NCBI RefSeq assembly: GCF_000760735.1
Contig: NZ_JMEX01000008.1
Span: 1,389,928-1,453,927, forward strand
Direction: 5' to 3'
Source: Rhodococcoides fascians A44A
GTDB lineage: Bacteria; Actinomycetota; Actinomycetes; Mycobacteriales; Mycobacteriaceae
DNA length: 64,000 bases
The notes under the pieces are model-generated. The model did no database searches. It worked only from the letters and a program-made list of their open reading frames with translations, and was not told the DNA's origin. The position numbers were made by a program, and so were the translations under genes. Positions 45,981 to 58,000 of this stretch are shown here, one piece after another (the first letter of the stretch is position 1; each line of letters opens with the position of its first letter).

Positions 45981-47318
45981 ATGGGCGACCGTGGATTCAC
46001 TTCGACACAGTTGGCCGCGCGGGCTGCCTACCTTCTGCGCGGCAACGACCTGGGCACCATGACGAGCGCCGCCCCGAAGCTGTATCCGCACATGTGGAGC
46101 TGGGACGCGGCGTTCGTGTCGGTCGGGTTGGCGCCGCTGAGCGTGGAACGCGCGGTCGTCGAGTTGGACACGTTGTTGTCGGCGCAGTGGAAGAACGGGA
46201 TGATTCCGCACATCGTGTTCGCCAACGGTGTCGACGGGTACTTCCCCGGTCCGGCGAGGTGGGAGACGTCGGAACTGGCGGTGCACGCTCCGTTGGGGCC
46301 CCAGACGTCGGGCATCACCCAGCCACCCGTCCACGCGATCGCGGTGCAGAGAATTCTCGATCATTCCCGTCGTCACGGCCGCACCACCCGAGCGGTCGCG
46401 GAGGAGTTCCTCGACCGCCGGTGGGACAACCTGGTGCGGTGGCATCGCTGGTTGGCCGAGGCGCGCGACATCGCGGACAACGGCCGCGTCACCCTGTTTC
46501 ACGGCTGGGAATCCGGGATGGACAACTCTCCGCGGTGGGACGCGTCGTACCGGGGTGTCGTGCCCGGGGAGATGCCGCCGTACGTGCGCAAGGACGACAC
46601 GGTCGTGACCGACGCGTCGCAGCGGCCGAGCAATATCGAGTACGACCGCTACATCTGGCTCGTCGAGGAGATGAAGCAGGCGGGGTACGACGACGCTGCG
46701 CTCAAGGAGAAGATGAGCTTCGCGGTCGAGGACGTGTTCGTCAGCGCGATCTTCGCCATGGCGTGCGATGTGTTGGCGACCATCGGCGAGGAGCATTCGA
46801 AACCGAATTCCGATGTGCGCGAGTTGCGTGGATGGGCCGAGAAGTTTCGCACAGGCGTCATCGCCACGACGGACAGCCGGTCGGGTGCGGCACGAGATTA
46901 CGATCTGCGGGCTCGGCGCTGGATCACCACCGACACCATCGCGATGTTCGCGCCGCTGTTGTGCGGTGGACTACCGCGTGAGCAGGAGCGGACGCTGCTG
47001 CGGCTGTTCGAGGGAACACGTTTCTGTGGGCACCCCGACCTTCGCTACGCGGTACCGCCGTCGACGTCGCCGGTGTCGCGAGATTTCCGCCCGCGCGAAT
47101 ACTGGCGCGGTCCGGTGTGGCCCGTCATGACGTGGTTGTTCTCGTGGGCGTTCTCGCGCCGGGGTTGGGCGGAGCGTTCACTGGACCTGCGTGAGGAAGG
47201 CTTGCGGCAGGCCAGCGACGGTACGTTCGCCGAGTACTACGAGCCGTTCACGGGTGAGCCACTCGGCAGCATGCAGCAATCCTGGACTGCTGCAGCAGTT
47301 CTCGACTGGCTCGGCTGA
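45981..47318 (+). CDS. glucosylglycerate hydrolase-like GH63 enzyme
   Basis: 445 aa, (alpha/alpha)6-barrel glycoside hydrolase of GH63. It resembles glucosylglycerate/mannosylglycerate hydrolases: MWSWDAAFVSVGLA, FHGWESGMDNSPRWD with the probable catalytic acid Asp181, and the catalytic base Glu418 in FAEYYEPF, which from memory correspond to D182/E419 of the M. hassiacum enzyme. It would break down glucosylglycerate, a nitrogen-starvation solute. No glucosylglycerate synthase (GpgS) is in this window. Convergent, 12 bases from the GH25 gene. Confidence 0.82.
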   Translation: MGDRGFTSTQLAARAAYLLRGNDLGTMTSAAPKLYPHMWSWDAAFVSVGLAPLSVERAVVELDTLLSAQWKNGMIPHIVFANGVDGYFPGPARWETSELAVHAPLGPQTSGITQPPVHAIAVQRILDHSRRHGRTTRAVAEEFLDRRWDNLVRWHRWLAEARDIADNGRVTLFHGWESGMDNSPRWDASYRGVVPGEMPPYVRKDDTVVTDASQRPSNIEYDRYIWLVEEMKQAGYDDAALKEKMSFAVEDVFVSAIFAMACDVLATIGEEHSKPNSDVRELRGWAEKFRTGVIATTDSRSGAARDYDLRARRWITTDTIAMFAPLLCGGLPREQERTLLRLFEGTRFCGHPDLRYAVPPSTSPVSRDFRPREYWRGPVWPVMTWLFSWAFSRRGWAERSLDLREEGLRQASDGTFAEYYEPFTGEPLGSMQQSWTAAAVLDWLG

Positions 47319-47330
47319 CTCACATGGGGG

Positions 47331-48035
47331 TTACCAGCGCGCCAACGGACGGATGTCGTCGCCGGAGTAGTGGTTGATGTCCGTCGGTGCATCGATGCCG
47401 GGGATTCGGCCGCTGTCGGTGTACTGCCAGAACAACCAGTTCGTCCACCCGCCGGGGAGTGGTCCGAGGGTGTCGTTGTAGTCCGCGATCCACAGTGGGT
47501 AGTGGTTGAACTCGTGGGTGTCCGCCATCGCGGTGCGCCAGAAGTTCGGATAGGTGTAGATGATCGGCTGACGTCCGGTGAGCAGGTGCACCGTGTTCAG
47601 GTACCGGTGGGTCCAGTCGATGAGGTGCTCGGGCGGCAGTCCGTGCGAGTGTTCGAGGTCCAGCACCGGAGGCAGGTCGCCGGGCCCGTTGATTCCGAGC
47701 ACCACCGTCGAGTAGTAAGCGGCCTGCGTTTCCGGTGAAAGCCGCACGTCCGCATAGTGATACGCGCCGCGGGCCACTCCGGCTGCTCGCATGACGAGGC
47801 AGTCCTGCACGAAGTACGGGTTGATGTAGTCGAGCCCTTCGGTTGCCTTCACCATCGCGAAGTCGTGGCCGGACTTTCGCACGCTGTGCCAGTCGATCTT
47901 GGTGCCGTCGATGTGCTGCCACGAGGAGACGTCCGGCCCCTGCGCGCCCAGTGTCTGTGGGTTGGCCGACGCCACTGCGGGCATGCCGCAGATCAGTGCG
48001 CCGGCGATGACGAGAGATTTCAACGCACGGGTCAT
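47331..48035 (-). CDS. secreted GH25 lysozyme (1,4-beta-N-acetylmuramidase)
   Basis: 234 aa with a signal peptide (LKSLVIAGALICGMPAVASA). GH25 features: DVSSWQ with Asp35, FAMVKATEG, GAYHYAD, and PPVLDLEHS with catalytic Glu128; DINHYSGD near the end. Cleaves peptidoglycan; may act in remodelling or on competitors. Starts 44 bases after the antigen-85-like esterase ends, so it may be the last gene of the NRPS transcript, though the AT-rich gap could carry its own promoter. Confidence 0.9.
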   Translation of the reverse strand: MTRALKSLVIAGALICGMPAVASANPQTLGAQGPDVSSWQHIDGTKIDWHSVRKSGHDFAMVKATEGLDYINPYFVQDCLVMRAAGVARGAYHYADVRLSPETQAAYYSTVVLGINGPGDLPPVLDLEHSHGLPPEHLIDWTHRYLNTVHLLTGRQPIIYTYPNFWRTAMADTHEFNHYPLWIADYNDTLGPLPGGWTNWLFWQYTDSGRIPGIDAPTDINHYSGDDIRPLARW

Positions 48036-48079
48036 GCTCACAGCTTTCGTAGAATATGTATTTTGCACGTGAAAGGGCG

Positions 48080-49081
48080 TCAGCCGGCCAGCGCGCGCTC
48101 CAGGGTCGGCCAGGATGCACGGAGAGCGTCCTGCCAGTACAGCCACGAGTGCGTTCCTGGATGTCCCAGGTCGAACTGCGCTGGAATACCCAGTTCGCCG
48201 AGCCGCTGCTGCAGCCGTTCGGCGCACCCGTTGGCGACGGCTTCGATCACCCCGCCCAGCAGAATCTGCTCCTGCAGTGGGGGTGAACCGACCGGGCGTA
48301 CGGCGTTCGGCAGCTCGTGCGGGCCGGGAAGACCGGTTGCGTTGGAGACGAACAGTTCCAGACCGCGCAGCCCCTCGGCGTTGACGTACGGGTCGTGCTC
48401 GACCCAGCGAGGATCACCGTCGGGACCCCACATGTTGTCGGTGTCGCCCTTGCCGCGTACGGCGATGAGAGTGCGAATGAAATTGCGTGCTACTGGATCC
48501 GACGTCTGCGCACACCCGCTGTACGACGCCACCCCGCGGTAGAGGCCGGGTGCCTGGATCGCGAGATCGAGGACGCTACCGGCGGACATGGACAAGCCGC
48601 CGATCGCGTTGACGCCGTTGGCCCCGAGTGCGTCGTCGAGGACGGGAGGCAGTTCCTCGGTCAGGAAGGTCTGCCACTTGTTCCGCCCGAGTCCGGGGTC
48701 GTCGTGCTCCCAGTCGGTGTAGTAGCTGAGGTAACCGCCGACGGGGATGACGACGTTGACGTTCTTGTCCGCGAAGAACTCCGGCATGTCGGTCTGCTTC
48801 AGCCAGTTTGCGCCGTCCTCGCCGCCGCCGGCTCCGTTGAGCATGTACAGCGTCGGCCGCGGTGCCGAGGTGTCCGCGGGTCGGAGGACCTGCAGTGGGA
48901 TCACGCGATCCATCGACGGTGAGTAGACGTGCACGTCCCACCGTCGATCGCTGATTTTGTCGATGTGGTCGACGGAGCTCACCGCCCCGGGCGTCTCCGG
49001 TTGGGCGACGGCGACCGAGGTCGGTCCCAGCAGGAGTGCGGCGGCGGTGACCACGAGGGCCCGACGGAGAGACACCCTCAC
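48080..49081 (-). CDS. secreted antigen-85-like esterase/mycolyltransferase, coupled to the NRPS
   Basis: 333 aa, esterase D / antigen 85 family. Signal peptide (RRALVVTAAALLLGPTSVAVAQ). Nucleophile Ser164 in GLSMSAG, the same context as Ag85 GLSMAG; also Ag85-like are VIPVGGYLSYYTDW and DNMWGPDGDPRWVEHDP; HPGTHSWLYW supplies the His. Family members transfer mycolic acids onto trehalose or arabinogalactan. The GTG overlaps the NRPS TGA as GTGA (49078-49081), so translation is coupled to peptide synthesis. An esterase of this fold may also act on siderophore or lipopeptide esters (Fes/IroE belong to the same superfamily). Confidence 0.85.
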   Translation of the reverse strand: MRVSLRRALVVTAAALLLGPTSVAVAQPETPGAVSSVDHIDKISDRRWDVHVYSPSMDRVIPLQVLRPADTSAPRPTLYMLNGAGGGEDGANWLKQTDMPEFFADKNVNVVIPVGGYLSYYTDWEHDDPGLGRNKWQTFLTEELPPVLDDALGANGVNAIGGLSMSAGSVLDLAIQAPGLYRGVASYSGCAQTSDPVARNFIRTLIAVRGKGDTDNMWGPDGDPRWVEHDPYVNAEGLRGLELFVSNATGLPGPHELPNAVRPVGSPPLQEQILLGGVIEAVANGCAERLQQRLGELGIPAQFDLGHPGTHSWLYWQDALRASWPTLERALAG

Positions 49082-52000
49082 GCGCCGACCTCGAGGTGCC
49101 GTGCCACGAGCGGACCGACAGCGCGTAGCGCCGACGGCGACGTCATCTGCCAATGCGTGTGCGACACCGAGAAGTTCGAGATATCGCCGGTCACGTACGG
49201 GTGCCACGTCGCGAGTCCGTGCAGTTCCTCGTGCCCGGCGCTGACGAACAGGACGTCACCGTCGTAGACGCCGGGGGTGTGCCCGACGGCCAACTCGTGG
49301 TTGTGTCGTGCGGCAGCGATCAGCCGTTCCACCTCGTGCGTCTCGATGATGCCCGATCCCGCGACAAGCGACGGGAGCGAATCGAGGCGGATGCGCTGCC
49401 CCCCGCCCGGTCCGAATCCGTCGATACCGGGCATGGTGATTCCGACGGCGTCGAGCAGGTCCGCGGCGGGAAGCTCTGTCTCCCAGACGTCCTGGTTCTG
49501 TACTGCATGGCTGTCCAGCAGCACCAGGGATCCGACGGTTTTGCCCTGGGCCCGGAGGCGGACGGCCATGGCGTGGGCGATCGTTCCGCCGAGTGACCAT
49601 CCGAGCAGGTGGTAGGGGCCGTCCGGGAGGATCTTCTCGATTTCGTCGATGTAGCGCTGTGCGAGGGCGTCCAGGCTGTCCGGCAGGTCGGACGGCGCTG
49701 GGGTCTGGATGCCGTAGATCGGCCGGTCGGTGTACTTGTCGAGTCCGTTGTAGCACCAGGACAGTCCGACGATCGGGTGGATGCAGAACAGTGGTACCCC
49801 GTCGCCTGTGGTGCGGATCGGGAACACCACGTCGAACGACGAGCTGCCGTCGGATCCGGAGTCCAGCAGTGTCGCAATCGATTCCGGCGTGGGTTCGGCG
49901 AGCAGTGCCTGCAGGGACAGAGCCGTGCCGGTCGATGCCCTCAGCTTGCTGAGCACCCGCATCGCCGTGAGCGAGGACCCGCCTCGGTCGAAGAAGTCGT
50001 CTGTCACCGAGATGTCGTTCACTGCCAGTACCTCCGAGAATGCTTCTGTGACGAGCCGTTCGGTCGCCGTGGACGGGAGTCTGTTCGGGCCGGTGTCGCG
50101 GCCGAAGTCGGGTGGTGGAAGCGCACCGGCGTCGAGCTTTCCGGTCGGTGTGCGGGGGACGGTCGTCAGATATGTGACGGACGCCGGAATCATGTATCCG
50201 GGCAGCCGTTTCCGTAGGTAGCTCCGCAGTGCGTCACCCTGCAGTGCGTCACCCTGCACCGCGTCACCCTGCACCGCGTCTCGGTTGCCGAGGACGTAGG
50301 ACACGAGCACCGTCTCGCCCGACGGCATGCCGTGGCCGACGGTCACCGCGAAGTCGACGCCGGGGTGAGTCGACAGTGCGGCGTCGATCTCACCGAGCTC
50401 GATGCGGAACCCGCGGATCTTGATCTGTGTGTCGCTGCGCCCGCTGTATCGGAGCCGACCGTCGGGTGTGCGGCGGACGATGTCCCCGGTCCGGTACATG
50501 CGGCCGCCGCTGATCGGATCCGCGAGGAATCGTGTCGACGTCAGCCCTGGCCGGCCGTGATAGCCACGTGCGACGGCGGGGCCGCCGACGTACAGTTCGC
50601 CGGGCGCGCCGTCGGGCACCGGGTGGAGGCGTCCGTCGAGAACGTGAGCGACGAGGCCGGCGACGGGCCTGCCGATGTCGATGGGGGCGTCGGCGGTGAT
50701 CTCGCCGAGTGTCGATATGTCCGTGGCTTCCGTGGGTCCGTAGCCGTTCACCATGATTCGGCCCGGCGCCCACCGCGCGATCAGTTCGGGGCTGCACGCC
50801 TCGCCGCCGACGCAGACGACCTGCACGGTGTCCAGGCCGCTCGGATCGAGCGTGGACAGAGTGGAGGGGGTCGTCAGCGTGTGGGTGACGGACTCGTCGC
50901 GCAGGAACGCGGCCAGTTCGTCGCCGCCCAGTATCTCCGGTGGGGACACCACCAGTGTTGCGGCTGCGGACAGGGCGGACACCATTTCCCCGACGGCCAT
51001 GTCGAAACTCGGTGAGGTGTTGTGCAGGAACCGCGACGACTGTTCGATGCGGTGCACCTCGCGCCTGGACTCGGCGAGGTTCGCGAGTCCCCGGTGCGAG
51101 ACGACGACGCCCTTGGGCAGGCCGGTGGAACCGGAGGTGTAGATCATGTACGCCGCACTGTCGAGTCCGGCGACGCCGTTCAGCTCTTCCGCTGCGACGG
51201 CGTGACGCGGTGCCCGCTCCACTTCGCTGCGGATCTCCGGGTCGTCGAGTTCGAGCCAGGTGATGTCGCCCGGCAGCGCACTGCGGTGCGAGGTGAGCGT
51301 GATGCCCATGACTGCACCGGAATCGGAGACCATGTGCTGCAGTCGATCCTGCGGATATGCGGGGTCTACGGGCACGTAGGCGGCGCCGGTCTTCGTCACG
51401 GCCCACACGGTCAGAACCGAATCCACCGAGCGGGGAAGCCCGATCGCGACGACGGTCTCGGGGCCGATTCCGTATCCGAGCAGTACCCGAGCCAATCGGG
51501 TCGACGCGTCGTCGGCCTCGCGGTAGGTGTGGTCCTCCCCGTTCCAGCGGATCGCGACCCCGTCGGGATTCTGCGCGACGGCCTGTCCGATCAACTGAGT
51601 GAGGGTACGGGGGCTGACCGCGTCCGGGCCGCGGACGGGTTCTCGTTCGAACGGTGCGAGGATGTCGATGTCGCCGACGGCCTGCGCCGGGTTCTCCACT
51701 GCTGCCGTGAGAATCCGAGTGAACCGGTCCACGAAGCCCTCGATGGTGGCGGCGTCGAACAGGTCGGTGCTGTAGCGCAGGGAACCACCGAGGCCGTCTG
51801 CTGTTTCCCGCAGCGTCAGAGCGAGATCGAATCGCGTGACGCCGGATTCGTACGGAAATTCCGAGACCGTGAGGCCGGGCAGTTCGAGCGTCGACGGACG
51901 ATCCGGTTCGAACGCCAGCAGCGCCTGGAACAGCGGGGAGTGGGATGTCGCGCGTGTCGGCCGCAGTGTTTCCACGACCTGCTCGAACGGGACGTCGGCA

Positions 52001-55000
52001 TTCTCCAGGGCTTCGAGGTTGGTGCTGCGCACCCTGTCGAGGAGATCGGCGAAGCTTTCCCCCGGCCGAATCTCGTTGCGCAGAACGACGGTTCCGACGA
52101 ACATGCCGACGACGTCGTCGAGACTGCCTGCGCTTCGACCCGCCACGGTGGTGCCGATCGGGATGTCGGTGGTACCGGACAACCGGGCCAGCAGGACTGC
52201 GTAAGCGGCGCCGGCGACCATGAACACCGAGGCACTGTGGCGATGGGCAAGCGACCTGATCGCCGACGCGACGGCCGGGCCGATATCGAACGCCACCTCG
52301 GCCCCGCGTTGGGACGAGACAGCAGGCCGCGGCCGGTCCGTGGGCAGATCCAGCACGTCGGGAAGGCCGTCCAGCCGGGTACGCCAGTAGTCGAGCTGCG
52401 TGGACAGGACGGACTCGGGATCGTCCGCGGAACCCAGAACGTTCGCCTGCCACAGCGCGAAGTCCGCGTACTGCACCGGCAGCGGTTCCCACGGCGCCGG
52501 TGCGCCGTGTGTTCGGGCCGCGTACGCGGTGACGACGTCTCGGGCGAGCGGGCCCATGGACAGCCCGTCCGCAGCGATGTGGTGAACGACGAGAAGCAGT
52601 ACGTAGTCGGTCGGGGATGTGCGAAGAACACTGCCGCGCAGCGGTACTGCTGCTGTCACGTCGAATCCGCGATTGAGGACCGCTGCAGCCGAGGCCAGAA
52701 CGGCCGATTCGTCGATGTCCTGCGGAGCGAGATCGAGTTCGACGTCGTCGGCCGGAAGGATCACCTGATGTGGGTCGCCGGAGACGGGGTAGACGGTCCG
52801 AAGTGACTCGTGCCGATCGAGTACGTCACGCACGGCTGCGGCCAAGGCATCCGCATCGAGTTCTCCGCTCAATCTCACGGCGAACGCGATGTTGTAGGCC
52901 GCCGAAGCCGGTTCGGCCTGGTTCAACAACCACATTCGGCGTTGCGCCGCGGACAGCGGGATCACCTCGGGCCGCGGTCCTGGACGCAGCGCAGGCAGCG
53001 CCGACGATTCCGAGGCGTCGACGACCACGGCCAGCTGCGCAGGCGTCGGAGCCTCGAACAGCGCGCGCACCGGCAGTGCCCGGCCAACCCGCTCGTTGAC
53101 GTGCGCCATGACCCGAGTGGCGACGAGCGAATTGCCTCCAAGGTCGAAGAAGTCGTCGTCGACACCGACGCGTGCGGCGCCGAACACCGCCCCGAACACC
53201 TCGGACACCACCGTTTCCGTGGGCGTTCGAGGAGCGAGAAACTCACGGGTCGCGAACACCGGTGCCGGCAGTGCGGTCCGGTCGGTCTTGCCCGTCGGCG
53301 TGCGCGGCACCCGGTCGATGATCGTGACGGCCTGCGGCACCATGTGAGCCGGCAGCGACCGCCGAGCGTGCTCGATGATCTCGGATGGCTCTGTATGTCC
53401 TCCGGACACTGCGCCGGAGACGACGACGTAACTCACCACGCTGTCGGCGTGCACGATCGACACCGACTGTTCGACGCCGGGGTGGCGGGTCAGGACGGCG
53501 TCGACCTCACCGAGTTCGATGCGGAATCCGCGGATCTTGACCTGGTGGTCGATTCGCCCGTGGTACTCGAGGGCGTCTCCGACGCGCCGCACCCGATCGC
53601 CGGTGCGGTACAGCCGATGCCCGCGCGGGTCGAACGGGTTGGCGACGAAGGACGCAGCCGTCGTTGCCGGGTGAGCGTGGTATCCGCGGGCGAGTGCGCC
53701 GCCGCCGAGGTAGAGCTCGCCGACGACTCCCGTCGGTACCGGGTGCAGGCGCGCGTCGAGCACGTACGCGTCGATTCCTCGGGTGGGTGCTCCGATTCGG
53801 ATCGGCGCACCGACTGTCATCGGATCGGACATCGTCGCGACGACGGTGCTTTCCGTCGGTCCGTACGCGTTGAACAACGAGACCCGATCGGCCCAGGTGG
53901 AGATCAGATCGGGACCGCAAGCTTCCCCGCCGACGACGAGGACACGCAGGTCCGGTACCGACGCCGGGTCGATCGTTGCGGCAGCGGCGGGCGTCAGGAA
54001 GGCGTGGGTGACGCCGTCGAAAGCCGCTGCGAGCTCGGCGCCACCATAGATCTGGGGATCGGCGATGTGCATCGTGCTGCCGCTGCCGATCGCGAGGAGC
54101 AGTTCGAGGATCGACGCGTCGAAGCTGGGTGACGCGAAATGCAGTGTTCGACTGGTTCTGTGGAGACCGAGGCGCTCGACCAATTCTGCGCCGAGGTCGG
54201 CAAACCCGGCGTGGGTGACCGACACACCTTTCGGTGTTCCGGTGGACCCGGAGGTGTAGATGACGTAGGCCGGATGGTGGGGGCTCAGTGCGGCGTTGCG
54301 TTCGCGGTCGGTGATCGGAAACGCTGAACCGAGCGTCGGGTCGAGTTCGTCGGGATGAATCCAGTCGACACCGACCGACTCCGAACCGAAGCTTCCGTAT
54401 GTTTCCGAGATACCGTTCATGTCCGAAATGCCAAGCCGTGCGCCGGAATCGGTGATGATGTGCAGAATCCGGTCGTGCGGGTAGCGCGGGTCGACGGGCA
54501 CGAACGCGGCGCCGGTCTTGGCCACCGCCCACAGCATCGTCATCGCGGTGATTCCGCGCGGCAGCGCGATCGCCACCGCGGTCTCGGGGCCCGCTCCGCG
54601 CGCGATGAGCTGACGGGCGATGCGGGTCGAGGCGTCGTCGAGCGCCGGATAGTCGATGGAGACGGAGCCGGAGACCACCGCGGTACCGCCGGCGGACGAG
54701 ACGACGGCTGCGGACAGTGCGTCGGGCAGGGTGCGGTGTCGCAGTGACGGCGTACCGCGAAGCGGATCGACGGACACCAGGTCGATGTCTCCGACGATCG
54801 TTCGAGGATCGGCGACCACCGCGTCGAGGACCGTCCGGAACAGCTCGGCGAAGGACCGAGCGGTACCGGCGTCGAAGAGATCCGTTGCGTAGGTCAGGGT
54901 TCCCGTCAGATCTTCCGACTCGAACGCCAGCTGCAGATCGAACTTCGCCACGGCGCCCACCGGAGCGAGAGGTGCGACCGTCAGCTCGGGCAGCTCGACC

Positions 55001-58000
55001 GTCGGTACCGGATCCTCCAGCGACAGCATCACCTGGAACAGCGGATGATGCGCGGTGGACCGGACGGGGGTGAGCTCCTCGACGACACGATCGAAGGGGA
55101 TGTCGGCGTTGCCGTAGGCGGCCAGATCCCGGTCGCGTACCGACGCGAGCAGATCGGTGAACGGTGCGGCCGGATCCACGTCCGACCTCAGAGTCAGCGT
55201 GCCGACGAACATTCCGACGAGATCGTCCAGAGCGCGTTCTCCACGGCCTGCCACCGGTGTTCCGACGGTGATGTCGGACGTCCCGGACACTCTCGCGAGC
55301 ATGATCGCCAACGCTGCATGGAGAACCATGAACTCGGTCGCACCGGAGTGCCGGGCAAGCTCGGTCAGTGCGCGTCGGGTGTCGGGGGCCACCGCGAACG
55401 TGACCGTCTCGCCTCGATGCGACGCGGTCGGCGGGCGAGGCCGATCGATCGGTAGCGGCAAGTGATCGGCGACACCGGCGAGTTCCTCTCGCCAGAAGGA
55501 CAATTGACGCGAAGCAACGGAATCCGGATCCTGCTCGGAACCGAGCGACTCGATCTTCCACAGCGCGTAATCGGTGTACTGAACCTCGAGGGCCGGCCAC
55601 TTAGGTGTTGAACTTCGGGGTGTTGAACTTCGGGGTGTCGAGCTTCGGTGTGCAGTTGTTGCGGCACGTGCGGTGTACGCGATCATCACGTCACGTGCCA
55701 GGGGCCGCATGGACCATCCGTCGGCCGCGATGTGATGGGTGACGACGACGAGCACGTGATCGTCTGCGGCGAGACGCAGAATCGCCGCGCGCACGGGTGG
55801 TCGTTCGGTGACGTCGAAGCCGCGGACCGCGAGCCCGGCCACGGCGCCCGGCAACCCGGCCTCGGTCGTGGTCGTGATGCTCACGTCGAGAAAATCCGAG
55901 TCGACGACGACCTGACGTGGGCCGTCCGTCGCCGTGGTCTTCCCTGACTCGGAGTCGGGGTAGAACGTTCGGAGCGCTTCGTGACGATCGACGACATCGA
56001 ACACCGACTCGACGAGCGCCTCGGCGTCGAGCACACCGGTCAGCCGGACGGCGCCGGCGATATTGTACGCACCGGACACCGGGTCGAACCGATTGAGCAG
56101 CCACATCCGGTGCTGATTGGGGGCGAGTGGAACGTGCGCCGGCCGATCCCGACGGACGAGCGCGGGACCACCACCGCCGTTGCGAGAGAGGCGGTTCAGC
56201 CGTGTCGTCAGGCCGCGCACGGTCGGTTCCTCGAACAGGTCCCGGACACCGAGATCGCCCTGCAGTTCCGCGTTCATGCGCGCTACCACCTGCGTGGCGG
56301 TCAGCGAGTTGCCGCCGAGTTCGAACCAGCTCGCCGTCACACCGACACCGTCGACTCCCAGCACGTCGGCGAAGATCTGCGCGACGGCCGTCTCGGCTGC
56401 ACCGTCGGGTGCGACGTGCTCGGCCTGGCCGACGGACGGCTCGGGCAACGCACTCCGATCGAGTTTTCCGTTGCGGCCCAGGGGAAGACGAGCCAGTGGC
56501 ACGTACACCGTGGGAACCATGAACGCGGGTAGTTCGCCGTCGGCGTGTGCCCGGACGGCATCGGTCTCGGCGTCACCGCAGACGTAGGCGACCAGCTTCT
56601 CCGAGGTCCCCTCGCCGTGGACGGTGACCACGACAGCCGTGACACCTTCGGCGCGCAACAGGGCTTCCTCGATCTCACCGAGTTCGAGGCGCTGACCGCG
56701 AAGCTTGACCTGGAAGTCGTTGCGGCCCAGATAGTGCAGCTCACCGTCGAGGGTCCAGCGGACGAGGTCGCCCGTCCGGTACAACCGGCCGTCGCCGTGC
56801 GGGTCGGCGACGAACCGTTCGGAGGTCAGGGCTGCTCTGCCGGTGTAGCCGCGTGCCAGTTGCACACCGGAGAGGTAGAGCTCACCGACAGCTCCGATCG
56901 GGACGATCCGCAGCGCGTGGTCCAACACTCGGACTCCGGTGTTCCAGACCGGAACCCCGATGGGTACCGGCCCGGTCTCGGCGGCGTCGGTGCGGTGGTA
57001 GGTGACGTCGACGGCGGCCTCGGTGGGACCGTAGAGATTGTGCAGTTCGGCGGTCAGAGTGCTGTGGGAACGCTGCACGGTTCGGCGGCTCAACGCTTCA
57101 CCGCTGGCGAAGATCCGGCGCAGTGAACCGGTGTCCTCGTGATCGCCGTGGTCGAGGTACAGGTCGAGCATCGACGGCACGAAATGGGCGGTGGTGACCG
57201 ACTCGTCTCGTACGAGGCGCGAGAGGTACTTGGGGTCGCGATGGCCACCGGGTTCGGCGATTACCGTCCTCGCCCCGGTGATGTGGGGCCAGAACAGTTC
57301 CCACACCGACACGTCGAACGTGGCCGGGGTCTTGTGCAGGACGGCGTCGGACGTGTCCAACGGATAGGTGTCCTGCATCCACAGCAACCGATTGACGATG
57401 GCCGCGTGCGAGACCGCGACGCCCTTGGGTCGTCCGGTCGAGCCGGAGGTGAACAGGACGTACGCGGTGTTGCCCGGGCGAACCGGTGTGGGGCGCTCGT
57501 GCTGGGCGATGGGACCGGTGGCGAACGCCGACAGATCCAGGGTGCGCGGGTCTGCACAGGGCACCGATGTCTCGATATCGGTACCGAGAATCAGTGCAGG
57601 AGAGGCAGTATCGACCATGTAGGCGATACGCGACGCGGGCAAGGTGTCGTCGAGCGGCAGATACGCCGCACCGGCATGCACGACGGCATGGATCGCCACG
57701 AGCTGGTCCATCGACCTCGGTAGAGACACCGCGACCACGGACTCGGCGCCGATTCCGCACCGGATCAAGTAGCGCGCCAGGCAGTGCACGCGGGCGGCGA
57801 AGTTGTCGTACGTCAACGAGTGGCCGTCGTACACCACGCACGTGGACGAGCCGTACACCGTCGAGGACCGGCCGAGCAGATCCACGAGAGTGTCCGTGCC
57901 GCAGTCGACCTCGGTCGCCACCCAGTCCGACGTGACGGCCTGACGCTCCAGTTCGCCGAGCACGTCGATGTCCAGAACGCGCCCCTCGGGCCGCTCGGCC

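Noticed and set aside
48061..48076. parS-like cacgtgaaa before the GH25 gene
   Set aside because: Only 12 of 16 matches and the left arm is broken; unlikely to load ParB.
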